From Nectonema munidae (lineage: Eukaryota; Nematomorpha; Nectonematoida; Nectonematidae), in assembly GCA_030549495.1 (NCBI GenBank), contig JAUIRK010000921.1, forward strand, positions 912,501-976,500: DNA of 64,000 bases, given 5' to 3'. The position numbers and the translations under genes are program-made. The notes under the pieces were generated by a model that was not told the origin of the DNA, did not search any database, and saw only the letters and a program-made list of their open reading frames with translations. Shown here one piece after another: positions 28,100-37,379 of the stretch (position 1 is the first letter of the stretch; each line of letters starts with the position of its first letter).

Positions 28100-28817
28100 T
28101 CTTTTCACTAAGATGGATAGGAAATGGGACACTTTTGAATTGGTTAGCGATTTAAAGATTTTGTCACTATCAAGATAATTTCATAATTTGAATAGAATTT
28201 GACCATTGTTAAAGAGAACGTCTTTTAGATAAGGAAGATCGATAACTTTTTGCAATTGAACAATGAACATCCTGCTTGATAGAATGGATATCAAGGTTCT
28301 TTAATTTGAAAGCTCTGAGATTCGGGTAGCATCTGTTCTAAATAATTCTTTTTCAAAAAGGTTTTTTTGAACACACTTTGCAGAAAATTAATTTCCGATG
28401 ATAGTAGAGCTTTGAACATTTTCCTTTGGAAAGCAACCTCACGTTTGAGTTCAGCAAGAGTATTTCAAATTTGAAATAATTTTCTTTACGTAACTCTGAA
28501 AACAAACACGATTTGAAAGCATTTGCTTCAATTAAATAGTCTCTTTATGACTTCATTGAGAACATTTTTTCATTATTAAGGCTGAGTGATGAATAGTGCA
28601 CTCGGTACCAAATACATCTGTAGATTTTTGATTAATCAAAGTCTGAAAACTATAGAACAAAAATTGCTAGACCATGCTCAGTTTCACACTCCAAGCTTGA
28701 TACCATGTGTAGTAAAAAACTGTCGACCTTGTCAAATATTTCTCTTGCAGTTGTTCTACTGCTAAGAGTTTCGCCAAACAATTGTATATGAGGTGTACGT
28801 AAACTCAAAGCTACTAA
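28100..28817 (-). pseudogene. hAT transposase relic (ZBED-like), part 1
   Basis: In minus-strand frames with many stops, segments recall the hAT/ZBED transposase core: an 'ECTIHHSALIMKK' block (normally HC.IHR..L..K), then 'KNVLNEVIK', then a 'LAELKREV' block. Similarity is by pattern only. The relic is split from its 5' part by the GC-rich MITE at 28,826-29,581. Confidence 0.45.
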
Positions 28818-28825
28818 GCTTGCAG

Positions 28826-29581
28826 TAGAGCCCTGCGCGGGGCGGATAACCCACGCGGGTTATGCGGGACCCGCACTCGCGGGGCGGATCTGGGTTATCC
28901 ACATTTTATTAATTGTGGGGCCGGGCAGATGCGGGTTGTTTTTATCAATAAGGCGGGTTAGTGAGAATTTGTGAAGCAAGAACATTAGTATGAAATGAAA
29001 GAAATAGAGGGCTAAGTGCGATGTCAAAAATTGCGAAACAAAGAAAAAGAAACATAGAAAAATTGTATGCTTTCTTTCTCAATGAGTTTTTATGTAAATT
29101 AAGCAGACGATTTTTGGACACTGGTGTCCCATTGTGCCTGAAGGGGTTAAGCATTTATTTAGTAAAGATTTTGAAGTATAATAGGAAATAAATTTAAACA
29201 TTACTAATTTTGAGAGTTGGCGCAGACATACCTGCAGAAAACAAAACTAGATAAAATGCAGAGCGGAGCAGAGCAGACACAAACTGATAAGATGCTTGGC
29301 AGAGCTGGTGCGAATTCATTAAATGAAACTTAGAGCAACCGCAAACTTTCAAAAAGTGAGTCAGAACGAGTGAGAAGATTTTAATGCACGCGTAAAGGTC
29401 TAAAATTAATAAGGCATGTTTTATTTTGTTAATTGCGGGGTGGGACGGACAGCACAGTTTGAATAGTTGCGGGGCGGTGCGGGTCCAATTTGATAAAATG
29501 TGGGTGCAGTGTGGGTGCAGATTCACAAAATGCGGGTTGGGGCGGGTGCGGACAAAATTTTTCGACCCGCGCAGGGCTCTA
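28826..29581. mobile_element. GC-rich non-autonomous hAT element
   Basis: 756 bp. Inverted ends TAGAGCCCTGCGCGGG at the left and the same sequence at the right. An 8-bp target duplication with one mismatch flanks it (gcttgcag 28,818-28,825; gcttgaag 29,582-29,589). Subterminal 'gcgggt/acccgc' motifs are dense at both ends, a usual hAT feature. A partial TTAA-type MITE seems to sit inside at about 29,105-29,146. No transposase. Confidence 0.75.
29105..29146. mobile_element. Partial TTAA-type MITE inside the hAT MITE
   Basis: 'ggacactggtgtcccattgt' and a right end GGGG followed by TTAA match the right end of the MITE at 57,609-57,720. The left end is not identified. Confidence 0.45.
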
Positions 29582-29589
29582 GCTTGAAG

Positions 29590-30054
29590 CATTCATTGTT
29601 TCATTGCAAAAGAGTTGAAAATCGAATTGTGAATAAATAAAACCATCTCTCATATTATGTCATTCAAGCAATAGTTTTGTTTACCAAAATTGAGTGCTTT
29701 ACTACCAGCGCAAGCTTCACTTCATGGGCTTTAGGAAAGTGGATGCCAACACTAAAGACACTTATGTTCCTCTTCCCCACCAGACTTTACTGCAACGAAT
29801 TTCAAATTTGAGTCGTCATATTTCATTTTTTAGAAACTACGGAAAATTCACATTTACAAATTAGGCCTGAAAAGCAATAAAAGAAAAAAATAGTGCTCAA
29901 TTCAAAGATTTGTTCTTTTTAAATGTGACTTATTGGCAAAAATGGCAAATGACCCAATATGTTTGCAATATTTTGCGAAAAATACTCAGTGTCTCCTTCT
30001 CGACCCCATTAGAACTTCTTCGCGTCACTGCGGACTCCACTTTGAAAACCACTG
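29590..30054 (-). mobile_element. hAT relic, 5' terminal part
   Basis: The right border, read on the minus strand, is CAGTGGTTTTCAAAGTGGAG, a typical hAT terminus. It is probably the 5' end of the same element as the transposase relic at 28,100-28,817, separated by the GC-rich MITE. The other terminus is unclear. Confidence 0.45.
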
Positions 30055-30059
30055 AGCTA

Positions 30060-30770
30060 GAAGGTTGATGCAATCAGAATTACAAACAAGGTACTTTGAC
30101 TTGATAAATCAGTGCAGTTGTGATGGGATTGAGAGCTTATAGTGCAAGTATAATGTCGGGTAATAATGGTGGTGTGTTCATTGGACAAAAATTCTTTTAT
30201 AATAAATTTTGAAAATTATAAAAAAAAGTTCGCGCCCCCAAAAATTTTGAGGATGTACGCCTTTGGGTTCTAAGTACCTTAGCTTTACGAATAATACGAA
30301 TACTTGAAGAGTGAATGTTGCTGATAGATAAGACAGTTTAAAAAATTGTTTAAATCATGTCTGAAGTCTGAACATGTTGAACATCATAACCAGAACTATT
30401 TCTCTGCTCTCCATGAATACTGTACAACAAATTTCAGGGTTGAAAAAAACACAGCTCTCATGTGCGTAACACGTGATAACAAAAATTATATATCGCGTCA
30501 CATTTTTTTGTAAATAGCTTCTTTAATAATTACGCAATATATGCTTATTTCTAATATATCATAAATGTATTTGGCTACTATACTAAGATTGGACTGGTTA
30601 ATTGTATTTATTTCAAAATATACATTGAATCAGCATGTGTTTAGAGTTATGCAATGTATTATTAACCTTGATTATTGTATTTGCTTTTTCTTTTATAAGA
30701 TGCTTCAGGTTTGTCACTTTTAAGGTTCTAACAGAAGTCAGCAAGCATAGTAGGGCTCCACTTCCCCTTG
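30060..30770. other. AT-rich spacer
   Basis: No gene recognised. Confidence 0.35.
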
Positions 30771-30778
30771 TACCTACT

Positions 30779-31090
30779 TTACATTAAAAATATATCTTGG
30801 TGGTTCCTCTCTCCATGTTCATCACTCACATCTGCTGCATTCTCCGGGAAGAAGGACAGATGAGAATGAACGAAATGTATTTTCAGTGACATATTGCACA
30901 GGAGGTCTTTGTAGCTTTTGATTAGTCTTTCCTCTTTAATTTCTCGCAGTGTCTTTTGGTATTTTCCAAGAAGTCCTTTGCATACATCTTTGAACGTTTC
31001 ATCCTTTGTAGCCTCAAAGTCCTTATAATTTAAAAGCTTGCGAATCTGAGGGCCTACAAAAATACCTTCTTTTAATCTTAGCATCTCTTA
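30779..31090 (-). pseudogene. C-terminal fragment of a multicopy transposase-like protein
   Basis: A 101-codon frame contains KEGIFVGPQIRKLL, then LLCNMSLKIHFVHSHLSFFP, then SDEHGERNHQDIF. From memory these strings define the C-terminal third of an uncharacterised multicopy protein of invertebrates with acidic residues arranged as in RNase H-fold transposases (here E in DEHGER). The upstream two thirds are missing here. The segment at 55,918-56,300 looks like the N-terminal part of the same family. I do not assign a superfamily. Confidence 0.6.
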
Positions 31091-31099
31091 TTTTGGGAA

Positions 31100-31590
31100 A
31101 GATCCTTTTGAAATACTGGAAACAGGGCTTACCGTGTTGTAGTGCTTTGGTAAATTGTTTCATTAGATGTGATCTACCCAAAAAATACTCTTAGAAAATG
31201 GTAGTTATACTTTTCCATTTTTTTCATTGTTATAGAGTAAACTCTTAGTTTTTTTAAACAAAGCTCTTTACTGCGGTTTCAATAGACCTTTGAAATCTAA
31301 CTAATTCAAAAATGAAGAAGCTCTAAAAATTGATTTTCTCAAATATATATTCTGTCTTGTCTTATGATCACTGATTTATAAAATATATTTTCGAAAATAG
31401 AAAAATCTTAATTTCATGGGAAAATTCAAAATTACGTACTAAAGTCCTTCTCTATTTTTTGTCAAATTGCAGCATGCAAAAAAATAAAAAAGTTTACATT
31501 TTTGGAAATATATTTTTTGAATTAGAAATAGATAAAGTCGACTATTTTAAACTTAGAAATGTGACAATAAGATAAATATATTATAAATTA
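31100..31590. other. AT-rich spacer
   Basis: No gene recognised. Confidence 0.35.
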
Positions 31591-32350
31591 GTGTAGCAAG
31601 AAATGAGAAGTTGGGGGGGGGGGCACAAGAGGAAGTTGAGGGGGCCTGAATATTTTGATTTAAAATTGGGCAATTTAATGCTTTTAAAAATAAGTAATGA
31701 ATAAATAAAAAAATTATTTATAGAAAAAAAAAACTTATCTCATTTTGGAAAAACTCATGCTCTCTTAAAATAGTTGAATTCTTCTTGTTTTGTTAGAAAA
31801 TTTCTTGACCAATTCATCAGTATCAATATTTTTTGTATATGAATCTAAATATGACAGCAGAATTCAAGTTTTTTTCTCTCGTGCATCATTGAAGTTCTTT
31901 GGTTTGTCAAAACCCTTTTCAAGCATAAAAATGATCTTTCCCACGATGCTGAACTTTTTCCGATGTAAGAGCACCTTAAAATATAAATGCAAAAAGAAAA
32001 TTTTATTGATGGAAATTAAACTAACTATGCATGAAATTTTTCTTACCAACATATAAATTGAAGACTTTTTTTAATGCTTCTTTCATGGGATAAATTATAT
32101 TTAAAATATCGTTTAAGTTCTTGTGTTTATTTTGTTCAAAACTATTGATAACATAGATTTTGGCTACCATAATCTGACTTTTAAAATATTCGTCATATTC
32201 AATATAATAAACTAAATATAGAAAACGTTTTTGCGAAAATAGAAAAATAAAATTGTGAATATTTGCTAAATTTAAGAAGGAAGTTTGAGGGGCACAACAG
32301 GAAGTTAAGGGAGGAGCACGGCCCCGGGCTCCTTCTCGGTACGGCTCTGA
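31591..32350. mobile_element. Possible MITE with G-rich ends
   Basis: The right end reads, inverted, CAGAGCCGTACCGAGAAGGA and continues into GC-rich sequence; the left end has 'gtagcaagaaatgagaag' and an 11-G run. The motifs 'ggcacaagaggaagttgagg' and 'ggcacaacaggaagttaagg' occur near each end in direct orientation. The ends match poorly, so this is tentative. Confidence 0.3.
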
Positions 32351-32422
32351 CTTCATGTACTAACGTTCAACACTCTAATACTAGCTTACACTATAACATG
32401 GAGATCATTAAAACGGTCTCAT

Positions 32423-32565
32423 GACATTTCATCACACGACACTTCATCACGCGACACTTCATCACACGACATTTCATCATAACGACACTTCATCACACGA
32501 CATTTCATCACACGACATTTAATCATAGCGACACTTCACCACACGACACTTCATCACATAATCAG
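32423..32565 (+). repeat. MULE left arm: nine 15-16-bp repeats
   Basis: Nine head-to-tail units of GACAYTTCATCACAC with few substitutions. Such arms are probably the transposase binding region. They also recall Foldback-type ends. Confidence 0.85.
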
Positions 32566-32967
32566 AGAAGCTTTTTATCATTTCAATTTCCTATATGTTG
32601 TAAAACATTAAAACATCAGCATAGATAAATAGTCCAGATATAAGTATTAGAGCATTATATTATCTGGAGAATTTTACCTAGGTATGATAAGCTTTTTCAT
32701 GGGCATGTTGTTGATAATCTTCTAATTATATATGAGATACTTTAACAGCTAAACAGGAAGTGAAAAGTGTACAACTTGAAGTATATATGATACATTTTTA
32801 CAGGTTGTTGTATAGATAATCTTTTGAATATTTTCCCATTCTACTCACTAATACTTCCTTGTTAGTTTTTTCTTCTTGAGAATACCTTCAACTCTTTTAC
32901 TTTTAACTTTTACTCCCTTCTATTTTTTTATGTCAAAATAAAAGTTTTTACCTTATTAACATTTAAA

Positions 32968-34378
32968 ATGGATACAAATGATGTTGAATATTTTTGTAAC
33001 TTTGGAACAACTTCCAAGGGAAAGAAAACTGCAATATTCAATAATTGCGAATATTATAAACATCGAAAAAACAAAGATAATTCTATCCGTTGGCGATGCT
33101 CAGAATACCAAAAAAAGAAATGTAATGCGTTTATTACAACGTTGGGAGAACGTGTAATTTCCTCACCCAAATCTGAGCATTCCCATTATTTGTACAGAGA
33201 AAAAATCTGCGCAAAATTAGCAGTGAACAAAATGAAAATTGCAATGAAAGAAGTTGGAGCAGCTCCAATGATTGTCTCTAGTGAATATTGTCAAGATATA
33301 TCAACCTCATCCATGATGCGAATACCAAAGAAGCCAAGCCTAATTCGAACATTACAACGATCTAAAGGAAGCTTTAACACATTACCACTTTTGCCAACTT
33401 CAACAAATTTTGAAATAACAGGTAAGTTTAGAGACAATTTATTGTATGATTCTGGCATTGACGATACCGAAAGAATTATTATATTTGGACATAATGAAGT
33501 TGTGTCTTGTTTGTCACGTGCCAGACTCTGGATTGCTGATGGTACTTTTAAAGTTGTACCATGTTTATTTTATCAGTTGTATACTCTTCATTTTCATTTT
33601 GGAGAAGGGCGTAATCCAGCAGGAATGTATGCTCTTCTGAAAAACAAAAGTAGAAATATTTATAGAAGAATGATTAACGCAATGAAGAATATTGTTCCTT
33701 GTGCCAATCCTGAACAAATTCTTCTAGATTTTGAAATAGCTGCAATGACTGAATTTCAGTATGCTTTTCCCAACACAGAAATCAAAGGTTGTTTTTTCCA
33801 TCTTTCGCAGAATGTTTATAAAAAAGCCATTCAGTTGGGAATGAAATCCGAAATGGAAAGTGATAATGAATTAAGCACACTGATTGTTTGTTTACCTGCA
33901 CTTTCTTTAGTCCCGACAAACTTTGTTGAAAATGCATTTGACACTTTAGGAACATATGCCTGAAAATGATAAAGTTACTCAGCTTCTGACATACTTTGAA
34001 AACACCTACATAAGAAGAGGATACAGAAGAAATGGAGCAGCAAGGAATCACCTTTTTCCTATTTCAAAGTGGGATCATTTTGAAAATTGTGTGGAAGGTG
34101 TGGCTCGAACTACAAATGCTGTAGAGGGATGGCATTACTCTTTGCAATATTTATTCCAATGCAGCAGCCACCCAACAATTTGGTAATTCCTAAACGGTAT
34201 TTACAAAGATATTGCTTTTCAACGTTTGAATTTAACTCAAGGAATAACAGGTGCACCTCTACCGACTAATAAAAAATATCTTTCTATTAAGGAGAAGATT
34301 AAAAGCATAGCTAGTCTGTTCGCACAGACTGATATCATGACATACCTTAGAGCTATTCAGTATTCTGCGTGTAAGTAG
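32968..34378 (+). pseudogene. FLYWCH/MULE transposase
   Basis: Transposase of the surrounding MULE. Residues about 8-70 form a FLYWCH-type zinc finger (RWRCSEYQKKKCNAFI then SEHSHY supply the C, C, H, H ligands), a DNA-binding module. Residues about 185-300 are the MULE catalytic domain: ADGTFKVVP (first Asp), GMYALLKNKS, ILLDFEIAA (second Asp), GCFFHLSQNVYKK (the C/H block). The first frame runs to 33,963. The protein continues in another frame from about 33,950 (PENDKV...TNAVEGWH...HPTIW), so there is one frameshift. A TAA at 34,184-34,186 interrupts the end, after which FLNGIYKDIAF... continues to a stop at 34,376. Two lesions make this copy inactive, but it is recent. Length with both repaired would be normal for the family. 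Confidence 0.85.
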
Positions 34379-34379
34379 T

Positions 34380-35050
34380 TTGTTTTTATAAGTATGGCAA
34401 TTTTTATTGTTTTTAAATTATTTCTTATACAAATAAATCAAATTATAGTACTTTCATTTTCTAATTTTTTTCCAAAAGATATATATATAGTTTTCAGACG
34501 CATTACCGTCCCTCAATTTACCGCAAACCCATACACTACCGTAAAATTATATAGAAAGGATTTGTTCTTTGGGAATCCCTCGATTTAATGCTCGTATATG
34601 ACATCGACAAATAGTTTTAATAAAGCAAGCAAGCTCCATTTAATTGAAATATTTTTCTTTGAAATATATATTTTTCTTTGAAGAATTTGTAAATATTATA
34701 TTTTTGACAAAATATGAACGATATTATACACAAATTAAGGAACAGTTGTAAGGCATACTTTGTATTATAGTGATCTTTTTCAAACCTAACTTGACATAAC
34801 GTAGTAATTATAAATAAAAATAGATGTTATTGAATGAAGATTTAAATTTTGATTTTTGAGTTAAATATTTACCCTATATTTTTAGTCTACAGTATTTATA
34901 TTAATAAAATGAGCATAACTTCAATGGGTTAGTTATAATAATATATCTTAATACCCTGTATTCGAGTACGACAGGGAGGTTAAATTTTTTGTGGCAGGGA
35001 TCATAAGACCAACGATGTTGTGGTAAATGTAGGCGAATAATTATTTTATA
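34380..35050. other. MULE 3' non-coding region
   Basis: AT-rich sequence between the transposase stop and the right repeat arm. No second gene was seen. Confidence 0.6.
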
Positions 35051-35053
35051 TTT

Positions 35054-35192
35054 GGTTGTGATGATATGTCGTGTGATGAAGTGTCGTGTGATTAAGTGTC
35101 GGTATGATGAAATGTCGCGTGATGAAGTGTCGTTATGATAAAGTGTCGTGTGATGAAATGTCGTGTGATGAAATGTCGTCTGATGAAATGTC
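35054..35192 (-). repeat. MULE right arm: nine 15-16-bp repeats
   Basis: Inverted counterpart of the left arm; nine units on the minus strand ending just inside the border at 35,200. Confidence 0.85.
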
Positions 35193-35212
35193 GTAGCACG
35201 CATTAAAACGTA

Positions 35213-35395
35213 CACTGTAAAAACAGCGTTTAGAATCTAAACACAATTCTAAACACAAAAAATGTCACAGTTTTTTTACGCGTAAACTCTAAACGTGTTC
35301 ACGCTGTGAAAGAAGCATTTAGAATCTAAACACAATTATAAACACATAAAAAGACAGTTTTTCACGCGTAATCTCTAAACATATTTAGATTGGAA
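35213..35395 (+). repeat. Subterminal repeats of the CACTA-like element
   Basis: Two tandem units each contain a 'tttagaatctaaacacaatt' inner palindrome (ttagaatctaa), then 'taaacaca', then 'acgcgtaa'. In CACTA elements subterminal repeats bind an element-coded protein; the SAM-domain partner is a candidate here (inference). Confidence 0.7.
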
Positions 35396-35626
35396 TTTAA
35401 AAGTTTTCATTCAATAATCAGTATATTGAAAGCATTAGAACTACCTACCAAAACATTTGGTCTGTTTTAACAATCTTCATGAAATTGCAATGAGACTCAC
35501 TTGAAGTTCAAATATAAATAAAATTTGAAAAAAATTTATTGAAAAAAACTAATTATTGCCAAAATCAAATTCGCTAAAACAAGAAGAAAAGTTTATATGA
35601 ATCACGTAACATAGATATCTGCAGCT

Positions 35627-37286
35627 TCATTGTATTTTTTTTTCTAATTTTATTAGACTTGTGCTTTTGTAGTAGGGTGCTTTGTCTTTTAGTAGAATTT
35701 CTTGAAGGAATCCAAGAAACTGAAAATTCTTTGGGTAGTTTAAATCAAACACGTAATAAAACATGATTAATGTAATCATTGTTTTTTTTCAAGTCTTTAT
35801 TCAATGCGAAAGTTAAACCGTCAGCAACAATTTTCGTTGATTTTATTTCATTGTTACAAGTAATAAGTAGTAATTTTGGAGGACATCCTACACTGATTAG
35901 ACTACATTCATCATTCTAAAACAAAGAAAGATTTAAAATTAGAAAAATCTGATAAAGAAAATTACCTCATTTTCATTTATTAGTTCATGGATAAAGCCTT
36001 TTTGATTCTTCATTTTGGTCACATCAATTAAGTACTTCAGAACAATATAATTTTTAAAATTTTCATCTTTTGTTGAAACCTCCTTTACCTTAATATAAAA
36101 ATTTTGTTAAATAATATTTTTTCCATGGGAGAGTATATTACATTCAATTCTTTTGAATAAATTTTTTCTAGTTTCTCAATACAAAAGCTCCAGCTTTCAC
36201 TTAAAGAATCCCAGTCGAGATCTAGTTTCATCAGAAAAAACCCTTTCTCGATCTAAAAATTATAAGTTTTTAAAAAGTAGATATTGAACTAGAAAAGCTT
36301 ACATTTTCGATATTATTAAGAAATGTGAAATTCTGGATTATGTTATGTATCGTTGCACCTAACAGTCCTTCAATTTCTTTTCTTCTTGGTAAGAAAGTAA
36401 CTTCCATTGCTAGGAAAATTTTTGCTTTATCATGTCTTTCATTCTGTAAAATATCTAAGGCCTCTGGATCGGTTAGTCCGTGAAAATGTCTCTCTAAAAA
36501 ACAATCAATACAAAAAAAAAATTTACTATGATATTTACCTCTAGGTTGGAATTCTACAAAATTTCTGGAAAATCTTTGAGATGTCTGCTTTGTCTTTTTT
36601 TGAATACGCTTCCATTTCCATCTTAAATTTCTTACTTTTTGAGAAAGTTTAGAAGTGAAAAAACTCTTAATAAAAAATACTTTTAGATAAATATTTTCAA
36701 TATTTAAAGAAGTTACCCATGGAGTTTTGCCGTAAGGAAAAGAGATGCAAGGATATTGGTTATATAAACGCTGACCGAGCATATTATAGTCATCCTTCTT
36801 ACAAAAGTTTACGAATGAGAGTACGTGAAAAGCGGTCTCTTCTATGAATTTATTGAATTCCTTCAGAATATCTCCTTTCTCTAAAAGACTTTGAATTGGT
36901 TTTGAAAAAGATGGCAAGGTAAAGCAAGGTCCGCTTTTTTCATTTTCAGATTGCTCTTCTAAATTTGGCATAGATTCCTCCAAGGAAACTTCTTCAGAAT
37001 TGTTTTTTCCTTTCACAAAAGAAAGCAAAAGATTGAGTTTTTTAGCCACACCAAGTTTATTGCAACTTATTTTCTCAATCTCATCTTTTTGCAAATTCAA
37101 AAAAGACATCCCATCAATTTCATTTTCTTAAAATGAAACATTATATATTTTGAAAGAAAAAAATAGCGTACCTTTTATAAACGCCACAACATGGGAAGGA
37201 AATTTCAAGTTTTCTAAAATTTGCTGAATTTCTTCTGTACATGATTCGTAATTGATTTGTTTGGCAGCAGTTTCAAAGTTTTCCAT
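35627..37286 (-). CDS. SAM-domain partner protein of the CACTA-like element, seven exons
   Basis: Accessory gene downstream of the transposase, 93 bp after its stop. Exons on the minus strand: 37286-37172, 37126-36717, 36665-36539, 36493-36303, 36252-36142, 36088-35966, 35915-35627. All introns are 45-53 bp with GT/AG ends and consistent phase. Exons 1-2 join to give a SAM-like module (FPSHVVAFIKENEIDGMSFL...), a protein or RNA interaction fold. Exons 2-4 hold YPCISFPYGKTPW, a basic stretch RWKWKRIQKKTK, and TFLPRRKEIEGLL. The last exon ends in YYVFDLNYPKNFQFLGFLQ. The last exon needs one base fewer in an A8 run at about 35,791-35,798, so there is a single frameshift that may be a sequencing error. 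Otherwise it looks whole. Function unknown; a TNPA-like helper of transposition is plausible. It may instead regulate the transposase. Confidence 0.7.
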
Positions 37287-37379
37287 TGAAAACTGTATAT
37301 ATTTTATTTGAAAAAAAATGTAGGAAACAAAAAAGGAAAACTATAAAAATATTTAGCTATATTATATCAATAAAAAATA

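Larger units (their letters stand above)
32415..35200 (+). mobile_element. MULE (Mutator-like) DNA transposon, 2.8 kb
   Basis: Flanked by a perfect 9-bp target duplication, cattaaaac, at 32,406-32,414 and 35,201-35,209 (10 bp if the next g is counted). Nine-base duplications are diagnostic for MULEs. Each end carries about 8 bp of weakly paired terminus and then an arm of nine 15-16-bp units (consensus GACATTTCATCACAC), the two arms being inverted relative to each other. The interior holds one transposase gene. Both borders are clear, so the element is structurally complete although its gene is damaged. Confidence 0.9.

Noticed and set aside
32423-35192. Two repeat arrays that could be taken for CRISPR arrays
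   Set aside because: Units are contiguous without spacers, inverted between the arms and inside a 9-bp target duplication, so they are MULE ends.
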